From positions 1 to 64,000 of the forward strand of contig JAJPKR010000042.1 in assembly GCA_021323595.1 (NCBI GenBank): a stretch of 64,000 nt of DNA, read 5' to 3'. This DNA comes from Terriglobia bacterium (GTDB taxonomy: Bacteria; Acidobacteriota; Terriglobia; Terriglobales; SCQP01). Position numbers and translations under genes: made by a program. This document shows, piece after piece, positions 57,167 to 64,000 of the stretch (its first letter is position 1; each line of letters begins with the position of its first letter). The notes under the pieces are model-generated. The model worked only from the letters and a program-made list of their open reading frames with translations. It searched no databases and was not told the DNA's origin.

Positions 57167-59766
57167 CTGACCGGCTGCGCCAGCGGCGCCGCGGTCTGCG
57201 CCGGCAGGCGCTCTTCAAACCATTGCTGCGCTCGCGCCGTGATCTCGGCGGGCTGCTCGCCCTCGAACGTCAGCGGCGTGCCGATCGTCACCTCGGCCGT
57301 GCCGCGCCGCGGCCATCGGGCCCCGATCGGCAAAATCTCGAACAAGCCGCGGATCACGATCGGCACCACCGGCAGACCCAGCTCATGCACGAAGACGCCG
57401 ATGCCCGGCCGGAAAGGATGCAGGTTTCCGTCCGGTGTCTCCTGCCCTTCGGGAAAGATCAGCGGGCAGTAGCCCTGATCCGCGAGCTGCCCCGTATAGC
57501 GCAGCGCATTGCGAATGCCGCCCTCCTGCGCCAGCAGATAGCCGTTGAAAAACGCCTGCGTCAGCACGTACTTCATGTACGCGCGGCGGCGGTGCCGAAA
57601 GCGCGTCCCCTCCGGCCGCAGAAACTCGCGAAAATCGCGCGCTCCCATCGCCGGCGCCAGCCAGCCGCGCCAGTCGGCAGGCAGCGCGCGCAAGACGCTG
57701 GGCACGTCGAACAAGCTCTGGTGATTGGCGATGAACAGCACCGGCCGCCGGCACGCCGCCAGATTTTCGCGGCCGCTCACGCGCAGCCGCACCTGCGTGC
57801 GCAGAATCGGAAACACGATCGTGTAAAGGCCCGCTTCTCGCAAATGGCGCGTGAGCGGTGCCGTGGGCCAGCGCGGATACCGGAACAGCGGCGCCGGCCG
57901 CTGCGGCTCCGTCTCCACCGCCACCGCCCGCGCCGCCGCCTCCGGCCCTCGCGCCGCCGCGATCAAGGCCTCCAAGTCGCCGATCGTGCGCGCTTGCGTC
58001 AGGTCCTGTTCGTCGAGCGAAATCCGCAGCTGCGTCTCCAGCCAGGCCAGCAAATCGACGCGGTCGAGCGACGACAGCCCGGCCTCGTCCAAGCTGGCGC
58101 TGGGCGCAAGGCTTTCCGCCGGCAAGTTCATCTTCGCGGCCAGGAACTCGCGCCAATCCAGCTTTTGGTCTCGCCTCGCTCCTGGCCGCTCCGCCTCGCG
58201 ATTCACCCATTGTCCGATCGCGACCCGCTGAATTTTGTGCGTCGATGCCGTTCGCGGCAGCTCCGGCTCGGGCCAAAGCGAGTAGCTGCGCACGCGCTGA
58301 TGCGGCTCCAGCGCGGCGTTGGCCGCGCGCACCGCGCTGTCGAGGCCGTCGGCGCCGGCTGGCGCGGGCACCAGCACCGCATGCACCTGCGTCTGCCCGC
58401 CGGCGTTCTTCGCCACCACCGCGCTGTCCCGAATCGCCGGCTGCCGGTTCAAGACCGTCTCCACGTCTTGCGGATAGACATTGAGCCCCTCGCTCGTGAC
58501 AATGACCTCTTTCTTTCGCCCCAGAAAGATCAGGTTGCCTTCTTCGTCCATGCGCCCGAGGTCGCCGGTGTGCAGCCAGCCGTCGTGCATCAGCGCCGTC
58601 GTCGCTTCCGCATTGCGGTAGTAGCCGGGCGAAACCAGCGGGCCGCGCACCAGGATCTCCCCATCCGGCGCGATGCGAATCTCCGCCTCCGCCAGCCGCC
58701 GGCCCACCGCCCCGCGCCGCACTTTGAAGGGATGAGTCGCGGTGATAGCGGGCGCCGTTTCGGTCAGCCCGTAGCCTTGCACCACCGAATAGCCCAGCGC
58801 CGTCCACGTGTCTTCAAGCTGCTGCGGCAAGGTCGCGCCCCCGACCATGAACGCCCACATGCGCCGGCCCAGCAGCCGCCGCGCCTTGCGCCAGCGCCAC
58901 CAGCGCCAGAACAGGCGGTGCCCGGCGCTGGCCGCGATCACCTGCGCCGCGTCCCAGCGCTGCCCTCCCAGCTTGGTCAGGAACCAATCGGCCATCATTT
59001 GCAGCTGCTGCGGCACACACACCAGCGCCGAGGCGCGCTGCTCGCGCAGCGCCTCGGCCAGCGCCCCAGGCGCCAGCGACTCGGGAAAGATCACGCGCCC
59101 CTCTACCAGCGGCGGCACCAGCAGGCCCATCATCTGCCCGAATAGATGGCTCAACGGAATGACGTGGACAAAGCCGATGCGCAGCAGCGGTTTCAGCCAG
59201 CGCCGCACCTTACATACCTCGCTCTCGATGGAACGGATGTTGGCGAGCACGTTCCCGTGCGTGATCATCACGCCCTTGGGCTCCGCCGTCGTGCCCGACG
59301 TGTAGACGATCTCAAGCAGGGCGTCGGCCGCGATCGCCGCCGCCGCCCGCGCCGCCAGCCCCGGCAGGGCTTCGATCTCCTCGAAGGCGAGCACCGCCCC
59401 GCCCGCCGCCTCCGCCGCCTTCGCCCGCGCCCCCTCCGTGCAAATCAGCTTCGCTTCCGTGTGCGCTTGCGTGCGGCGCAGGTATTCGGCCGAAAAAGCC
59501 GCATCCACCGGCACCACCACCACGCCCCGCAGCAGGCAGCCGTAAAACACGATCGCCCAGGCCGCGCTGGCCCTGCCCCAAACGATCACGCGCTCGCCCG
59601 GCGCAATCCCACGCCGCTCCAGCTCGTCTGCGAAGGCCCACGCCTTGCCGATCAGCGTGCGATAGGTGTAGGTGCGAGTACGATACAACTCCTGCTCGAG
59701 AATTGCAGGGCGCTCCCCCAGGGCCGCCAGACTGGCCACATATGTCGAAAGCGAATCGAGCCGCAT
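57163..59766 (-). CDS. AMP-ligase/acyl-carrier/PlsC acyltransferase fusion
   Basis: 867 residues in three parts. About 1-510 is an ANL-family adenylating enzyme ('YTSGTTAEPKGVMITHG', 'GYGLTET', 'LHTGDLGRMDEEGNLIFLGRKKEVI'). About 545-615 is a carrier-like domain with the phosphopantetheine Ser in 'GLSSLDRVDLLAW'. About 630-867 is a PlsC acyltransferase with 'NHQSLFD' (NHx4D) and 'FPEGQ'. It probably activates a fatty acid, loads it and transfers it to a lysophospholipid or other acceptor at the membrane, comparable to Aas but with its own carrier. It is divergent from the TIM-barrel gene, with 230 bases between starts. Confidence 0.92.
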   Translation of the reverse strand: MRLDSLSTYVASLAALGERPAILEQELYRTRTYTYRTLIGKAWAFADELERRGIAPGERVIVWGRASAAWAIVFYGCLLRGVVVVPVDAAFSAEYLRRTQAHTEAKLICTEGARAKAAEAAGGAVLAFEEIEALPGLAARAAAAIAADALLEIVYTSGTTAEPKGVMITHGNVLANIRSIESEVCKVRRWLKPLLRIGFVHVIPLSHLFGQMMGLLVPPLVEGRVIFPESLAPGALAEALREQRASALVCVPQQLQMMADWFLTKLGGQRWDAAQVIAASAGHRLFWRWWRWRKARRLLGRRMWAFMVGGATLPQQLEDTWTALGYSVVQGYGLTETAPAITATHPFKVRRGAVGRRLAEAEIRIAPDGEILVRGPLVSPGYYRNAEATTALMHDGWLHTGDLGRMDEEGNLIFLGRKKEVIVTSEGLNVYPQDVETVLNRQPAIRDSAVVAKNAGGQTQVHAVLVPAPAGADGLDSAVRAANAALEPHQRVRSYSLWPEPELPRTASTHKIQRVAIGQWVNREAERPGARRDQKLDWREFLAAKMNLPAESLAPSASLDEAGLSSLDRVDLLAWLETQLRISLDEQDLTQARTIGDLEALIAAARGPEAAARAVAVETEPQRPAPLFRYPRWPTAPLTRHLREAGLYTIVFPILRTQVRLRVSGRENLAACRRPVLFIANHQSLFDVPSVLRALPADWRGWLAPAMGARDFREFLRPEGTRFRHRRRAYMKYVLTQAFFNGYLLAQEGGIRNALRYTGQLADQGYCPLIFPEGQETPDGNLHPFRPGIGVFVHELGLPVVPIVIRGLFEILPIGARWPRRGTAEVTIGTPLTFEGEQPAEITARAQQWFEERLPAQTAAPLAQPVS

Positions 59767-59996
59767 CGCTTCTATCCCCGCGTCGATCTTAATAGAATAA
59801 TGCCCGCTCGCGGGTCAAAAGCGCTCGAACGCCAGCCGGTTGCGCCAGGCGCGCGGCGGCGCGCCACGCGGGAAGCGCACGCCTCCGGCCCGGGAAAAGC
59901 CCCGGCGGCGCCGGCCCGGCTGCGGTCCGCCGCTGTCTTGAATTTCCTCGATGCTCTTGCCAAGCCTGGGGTAAACGCGTCACAATCCCAACTCGC

Positions 59997-60962
59997 ATGC
60001 GTATCGGCCTCTTCACCGCTCTCTTCAACCAACTGTCGCTGGATGATGTGATCAAGCGCGTGCGCGCGCTGGGTCTGACCACGGTCGAGCTCGGCACCGG
60101 CAACTATCCCGGCGATCCGCACTGCCCGCTGGCGATGCTGGGCAACGCCGCCCAGCTCAAGACCTTTCGCGCCAAGCTCGAGGACGCCGGCCTGACCATC
60201 AGCGCCTTGAGTTGTCACGGCAATCCGCTGCATCCCGACGCCGCCCTGCGCAAGGCTTTCCTCGAAACCAGCCGCAAGACGATTCGCCTTGCCGCCAAAC
60301 TTGGCGTCAAGACTGTGATTGACTTCTCCGGCTGCCCCGGCGAAAACGATCGCTCCAATCGCCCCAACTGGGTGACTTGCCCATGGCCGCCCGAGTATCT
60401 CGACGTCCTCAAGTGGCAATGGGAAAAGAAGGTCCTGCCGTTCTGGCGCGAGCACGCCCGCTTCGCCGCCGATCATGGCGTCCGTATCGCCATCGAGATG
60501 CACCCCGGCTTTGTCGTGTATTCGCCGGAAACCCTGCTGCGGCTGCGCGCCGAAGCCGGCAAGGCGGTGGGCTGCAACTTCGATCCCAGTCACCTGTTTT
60601 GGCAGAACATCGATCCCGTCGCCGCGGTTCGCATTCTCGGCGCCGAAGGCGCAATCTTCCACGTCCACGCCAAGGACACCCAGATCTTCGCCGCCAACTG
60701 CAACCGCACCGGCGTTCTCGATACCAAGCCGTACGTTCACGAGTTGCAGCGCGGCTGGATCTTCCGCACCGTCGGCTACGGCCACGGCGCCGCCTGGTGG
60801 GCGGAGTTCATCTCCGAACTGCGCTTGATCGGGTACGACGATGTGCTCAGCATCGAGCACGAAGACAGCTTGATGTCGGTCGAGGAGGGCTTGGGCAAGG
60901 CCGTCGCCTTCCTCCAGTCGCTGGTCATCCGCGAGCCGCGCCCGAAGGTGTGGTGGGCATAA
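59997..60962 (+). CDS. Sugar phosphate isomerase/epimerase-type TIM barrel
   Basis: 321 residues of the AP-endonuclease-2/xylose-isomerase-like superfamily: 'MRIGLFTALFNQLSLDDVIKRVRALGLTTVELG', 'LTISALSCHGNPLHPD', 'IAIEMHPGFVVYSPETLLRL', 'VGCNFDPSHLFWQ', 'FHVHAKDTQ' and 'LSIEHED'. The Glu, Asp, His and Glu metal ligands are in place. It lies 10 bases before a Gfo/Idh/MocA gene, a pairing typical of inositol or rare-sugar catabolism. Confidence 0.92.
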   Translation: MRIGLFTALFNQLSLDDVIKRVRALGLTTVELGTGNYPGDPHCPLAMLGNAAQLKTFRAKLEDAGLTISALSCHGNPLHPDAALRKAFLETSRKTIRLAAKLGVKTVIDFSGCPGENDRSNRPNWVTCPWPPEYLDVLKWQWEKKVLPFWREHARFAADHGVRIAIEMHPGFVVYSPETLLRLRAEAGKAVGCNFDPSHLFWQNIDPVAAVRILGAEGAIFHVHAKDTQIFAANCNRTGVLDTKPYVHELQRGWIFRTVGYGHGAAWWAEFISELRLIGYDDVLSIEHEDSLMSVEEGLGKAVAFLQSLVIREPRPKVWWA

Positions 60963-60972
60963 CGGGTTGAAT

Positions 60973-62118
60973 ATGGCGGAAATCAACGTTGGCATGGTCG
61001 GCTACGCCTTCATGGGGAAGGCGCACAGCAACGCCTGGCGCCAGGCGCCGCACTTCTTTCCCGGCATTCCCCGCCCCCGCCTGAAGGCCATCTGCGGCCG
61101 CACGCGCATCGCGGTCGAGCACGCCGCTACCGAGCTGGGCTGGGAGTCGACGGAAACCGACTGGCGCCGGCTCGTCGAGCGCAAGGACATCGACGTCGTG
61201 GATATCGTCACGCCCGGCGACTCCCACGCCGAGATCGCCATCGCCGCCGCCCAGGCCGGCAAGCACGTCATCTGCGAAAAGCCGCTGGCCAATTCCCTGG
61301 CCGAAGCGCGCGCCATGGTCGCGGCCGCGGAAACGGCCGGCGTGCGCAACATGGTGATGTTCAACTACCGGCGCGTGCCGGCGATCGCTCTCGCCCAGCG
61401 CCTCATCGCCGAAGGCCGCCTTGGGCGCATTTTTCATTACCGCGCACAGTACCTGCAAGATTGGATCGTGGATCCCAAATTCCCGCGCGTGTGGCGCCTG
61501 GATAAGACCGTCGCGGGTTCGGGCGCCCTCGGCGATTTGGGCGCCCATATCGCCGATCTCGCCCTCTACCTCGTCGGCCCGGTGCAGCGCGTCTTCGCCG
61601 TGACGGCCACCATGATCGAAGAGCGGCCCCTTCCCGACAAACGGGACACTCTGGCGCCGGTAACGGTGGATGACTGCGCCGCCTTCATCGGAACGATCGG
61701 CCAGGCCACGGCCGCGTTCGAAGTGACGCGCCTCGCGCCCGGCCGCAAAAACTATCTCGCCTTCGAAGTCAACGGCAGCCGCGGCTCCCTGCGCTTCAAC
61801 CTGGAACGGCTCAACGAGCTCGAGTTCTACGACCGCACGCTCCCCGAGCCGGCGCAAGGCTGGAATAACATCATGGTCACCGACGGCGGCCATCCCTATA
61901 TTTCGCACTGGTGGCCGGCGGGCCATGTGCTCGGCTACGAGCACACCTTCATCAACGCTGTCGCCGATTTTCTGGCGGCGGTGGCGGCGAAAGGCGAAGT
62001 CCATCCCAGCTTCGCCGAGGGCGCCATGACCAATGCCGTCTTGGATGCCGTCGAGCGCTCCGCGCAATCCGGAACCTGGGAAAGCGTCGCCGCCGAGCGC
62101 CGCCGTTCGGCGAGTTAG
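60973..62118 (+). CDS. Gfo/Idh/MocA family oxidoreductase
   Basis: 381 residues from ATG 60973. 'VGMVGYAFMGKAHSNAWRQ' is the dinucleotide-binding start, 'HVICEKPLANSLAEARAM' the EKP motif, and 'GSGALGDLGAHIADLALYLVG' the active-site Asp/His block. 'NYRRVPAIALAQRLIAEGRLG' is normal for the family. It is probably co-transcribed with the isomerase gene and acts in the same sugar route. It ends 3 bases before the PP-loop gene. Confidence 0.93.
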   Translation: MAEINVGMVGYAFMGKAHSNAWRQAPHFFPGIPRPRLKAICGRTRIAVEHAATELGWESTETDWRRLVERKDIDVVDIVTPGDSHAEIAIAAAQAGKHVICEKPLANSLAEARAMVAAAETAGVRNMVMFNYRRVPAIALAQRLIAEGRLGRIFHYRAQYLQDWIVDPKFPRVWRLDKTVAGSGALGDLGAHIADLALYLVGPVQRVFAVTATMIEERPLPDKRDTLAPVTVDDCAAFIGTIGQATAAFEVTRLAPGRKNYLAFEVNGSRGSLRFNLERLNELEFYDRTLPEPAQGWNNIMVTDGGHPYISHWWPAGHVLGYEHTFINAVADFLAAVAAKGEVHPSFAEGAMTNAVLDAVERSAQSGTWESVAAERRRSAS

Positions 62119-62121
62119 GCG

Positions 62122-62853
62122 ATGCCCAAGCGCATCATGCTTTCGTGGAGCGGCGGGAAGGACTGCGCCTGGGCCCTGCGCGTGCTCCGCCAGGATCCGG
62201 AATTGGAGCTGGCCGGCCTGCTCACCACGTTCAACGAGGCCTTTGACCGCGTCGCCATGCACGCCGTGCGCCGCGAACTCGTCGCCGCGCAGGCTGCGGC
62301 CGCCGGCTTGCCCCTTTGGCCCGTGCCCTTGCCTTGGCCCTGCGACAATGCCGCCTATGAAGAGCGCATGCGCGGCGCTTGCCGGCGTGCGCGCGAGGCG
62401 CAGATCGAGGGCATCGCCTTTGGTGATCTCTTCCTCGCCGATGTTCGGGAATATCGTGAGCGGCAGCTGCAAGGCACCGGGCTGGCGCCGCTCTTCCCCC
62501 TCTGGGGCCGGCCGACCGGAGAATTGGCGCGCGCGATGATTCGCTCCGGCCTGCGCGCTCGCCTAACCTGCATCGACCCTCGCAAACTCTCGCCGGCCTT
62601 CGCCGGGCGAGAATTCGACGCGAGCCTGTTGGCCGATCTGCCGCCGGAAGTTGACCCATGCGGCGAGCGCGGCGAATTCCATAGCTTCGTGTACGACGGC
62701 CCGATGTTTTCCGCGCCGATCCCCATCGCGGCCGGCGAAGTCGTCGAACGCGATGGCTTCGTCTTCGCCGACCTGTTGCCGGCCCCCGGCGGCAATCCCG
62801 GCGCCGCCCCGCCCGGCGCCGACGCGCCGCGGCGCGTGCCGGCTCTGTCGTAA
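62122..62853 (+). CDS. PP-loop ATPase, diphthine-ammonia ligase family
   Basis: 243 residues. The PP-loop 'SWSGGKDC' (8-15) binds ATP, and 'GIAFGDLFLADVREYRE' and 'PLWGRPTGELARAMIRSGLRARLTCIDP' are family blocks. 'CGERGEFHSFVYDGPMF' is the C-terminal signature. Bacteria lack diphthamide, so members here probably amidate or thiolate another substrate. The last 25 residues are Pro/Ala-rich. It is likely the last gene of the isomerase-oxidoreductase operon. Confidence 0.9.
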   Translation: MPKRIMLSWSGGKDCAWALRVLRQDPELELAGLLTTFNEAFDRVAMHAVRRELVAAQAAAAGLPLWPVPLPWPCDNAAYEERMRGACRRAREAQIEGIAFGDLFLADVREYRERQLQGTGLAPLFPLWGRPTGELARAMIRSGLRARLTCIDPRKLSPAFAGREFDASLLADLPPEVDPCGERGEFHSFVYDGPMFSAPIPIAAGEVVERDGFVFADLLPAPGGNPGAAPPGADAPRRVPALS

Positions 62854-62985
62854 GCGCCCGGTGCGCGCGGGGTTACCGCGAGTGTAACCAGCCCATCGCG
62901 CCGCGGACCTCCCGGGCTCCTCGGCCCCGAATTGCCGCGATATATTCAGCTCGCCCGGCTCGTAATAACCAGCGAGGCTTAACCG

Positions 62986-64000
62986 ATGACGCTCGCCGGC
63001 TTCGCCGCCAAGAACGCCTTCCGCAACAAGCGGCGCACCACGCTTACCGTGCTGAGCATCGCCGTCTCCTTGCTGCTGTTGACGCTGCTGATGGTCGTCT
63101 GGCGAGCCTTTTACATTGATCAGGGCACGCCCAGCGATGCCCGCCGGCTGGTCACGCGCAATCGCGTCTCGCTCACGTTCTTGCTGCCCGCCTTCTACGA
63201 GCAGAAAATCCGCGCCCTGCCCGGCGTCGTGGCGGTCGCGCCTTCCAACTGGTTCGGCGGGATTTACAAAGACAACAAGCCGGAAAATTTCTTCGGCCAG
63301 TTCGGCACCAACCCCGCCGATCTGCTGAAGGTCTATCCGGACTTCAAGATCCCGCCCGAGCAAGCGGCGGCTTGGGTCAAGGATCGCGCCGGCTGCATCG
63401 TGGATTCGCGGCTCGCGGCCGCCCACCACTGGAACGTCGGCGATCACTTGTTCATCAAAGGCAGCATTTTTCCAGTCACGCTCGATCTGACGGTGGATGG
63501 CATCTTCGTTTCGCCGGTCGCGTTCCAGTCCATTTACTTCAATCAGGAATACGTCAATCAGGCGCTGCCCTTCATGGCCAACCTCGACGACACCTTTATC
63601 GTCTTGACCGCCTCGCCGCGGGACGCGACGCGAGTGGCCGACGCCATTGACGCCATGTTCCGGGATTCGCCGCAGCCCACGCGCACAGAGACCGCCAAAA
63701 GCTTCACCCTCGATTTCATCAACATGCTCGGCAACATCAAGGCTTTCATGCTGGCGATCGCTTCCGCCGTGGTGTTCGCGATATTGCTGGTCTCAGCCAA
63801 CACCATGGCGATGTCGGTGCGCGAGCGGATCCGCGAGATCGCGGTCTTGAAGACGCTGGGGTTCCCGAAGAACTCGATTCTCGCGCTGCTGATCGGCGAA
63901 GCGGTCACCGTGACCCTCCTGGGCGGGCTGATCGGAGTCTTTCTGGCCTCGTTGTTGCTTTTCGGAGCCGCGCACGGCCCCGCCGGCCAGATGCTCGGCA
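62986..64000 (+). CDS. FtsX/MacB-type ABC transporter permease (partial, cut by window end)
   Basis: 338 residues visible. An N-terminal membrane helix ('TLTVLSIAVSLLLLTLLMVVW') is followed by a large periplasmic MacB-like domain (about 45-230). Then helices at about 250-275 and 305-325 enclose the cytoplasmic 'SVRERIREIAVLKTLGFPKNSILALLIGEAV', the FtsX-domain signature with the coupling helix. The frame is open at 64000, and a further helix should follow. No ATPase gene is in view; it may lie downstream. The system should export a lipoprotein, peptide or macrolide-like compound. Confidence 0.9.
   Translation, partial: MTLAGFAAKNAFRNKRRTTLTVLSIAVSLLLLTLLMVVWRAFYIDQGTPSDARRLVTRNRVSLTFLLPAFYEQKIRALPGVVAVAPSNWFGGIYKDNKPENFFGQFGTNPADLLKVYPDFKIPPEQAAAWVKDRAGCIVDSRLAAAHHWNVGDHLFIKGSIFPVTLDLTVDGIFVSPVAFQSIYFNQEYVNQALPFMANLDDTFIVLTASPRDATRVADAIDAMFRDSPQPTRTETAKSFTLDFINMLGNIKAFMLAIASAVVFAILLVSANTMAMSVRERIREIAVLKTLGFPKNSILALLIGEAVTVTLLGGLIGVFLASLLLFGAAHGPAGQMLG

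Noticed and set aside
57223-59145. A 640-codon plus-strand frame opposite the ligase fusion
   Set aside because: Its composition is Arg/Gln/His-rich shadow coding; the minus strand holds intact ANL, carrier and PlsC motifs.
1-64000. CRISPR arrays and insertion sequences
   Set aside because: No evenly spaced repeat-spacer pattern, cas gene, transposase or terminal inverted repeats were found. The heptamer tracts are too short and continuous to be CRISPR.

Overview
The window is high-GC bacterial chromosome carrying an embedded phage-like gene block. Gene content and style fit an uncultured or soil Acidobacteriota. The best single marker is the large secreted beta-propeller/Ig-repeat protein at 29-32.7 kb, whose hydrophobic segment, short Arg cluster, Cys-Gly-Gly stretch and final beta domain are a layout common in that phylum. 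This is inference from family knowledge; there is no 16S rRNA or ribosomal protein in the window.

Region 1 (0-34 kb) is ordinary chromosome in short operons: tldD-pmbA; a degenerate DeoC-like protein translationally coupled to a GAF-GAF-SpoIIE phosphatase and to lysA; thpR; a small basic protein with its own promoter; a GT9 glycosyltransferase after a Trm112-like 56-residue protein; a Rossmann/DUF2520 protein; ribBA with an eroded GTP cyclohydrolase half; MarR; and an envelope-sensing set (small membrane protein, LiaF-like protein, LytS kinase, LytTR regulator). Then come a metallo-beta-lactamase-fold protein, mscL, an RNase H-like exonuclease, a two-subunit molybdenum hydroxylase with a VOC protein, AsmA, a formamidase-like protein and DinB. 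Next is a peroxiredoxin whose catalytic cysteine codon is an in-frame UGA, read here as selenocysteine. Between 25.4 and 31 kb there is visible decay: a TIM-barrel gene remnant, a UdgX uracil-DNA glycosylase with three lesions, and a frameshift in the propeller protein.

Region 2 (about 35.0-54.9 kb) lies just beyond a tRNA-Val and DUF1275 gene. It is a single-direction podovirus-like morphogenesis and lysis block: tail protein, membrane protein, lytic transglycosylase, tailspike, portal, scaffold, major capsid, connector-type proteins and a tail propeller-like protein. I find no terminase, integrase, repressor or replication gene in it. The block contains a histidine-phosphatase gene, four proteins with zinc-ribbon-like cysteine clusters, and five intergenic tracts with strict 7-base periodicity placed 5' of structural genes. 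It may be a decayed prophage, a domesticated particle or gene-transfer-agent-like locus, or a phage whose missing genes lie elsewhere.

Region 3 (55-64 kb) returns to chromosome: a zinc-motif membrane protein, cytochrome c, two Gfo/Idh/MocA oxidoreductases flanking a large AMP-ligase/ACP/acyltransferase fusion, a sugar isomerase-like TIM barrel, a PP-loop ATPase of the diphthine-ammonia ligase family, and an FtsX/MacB-type permease cut by the window end.
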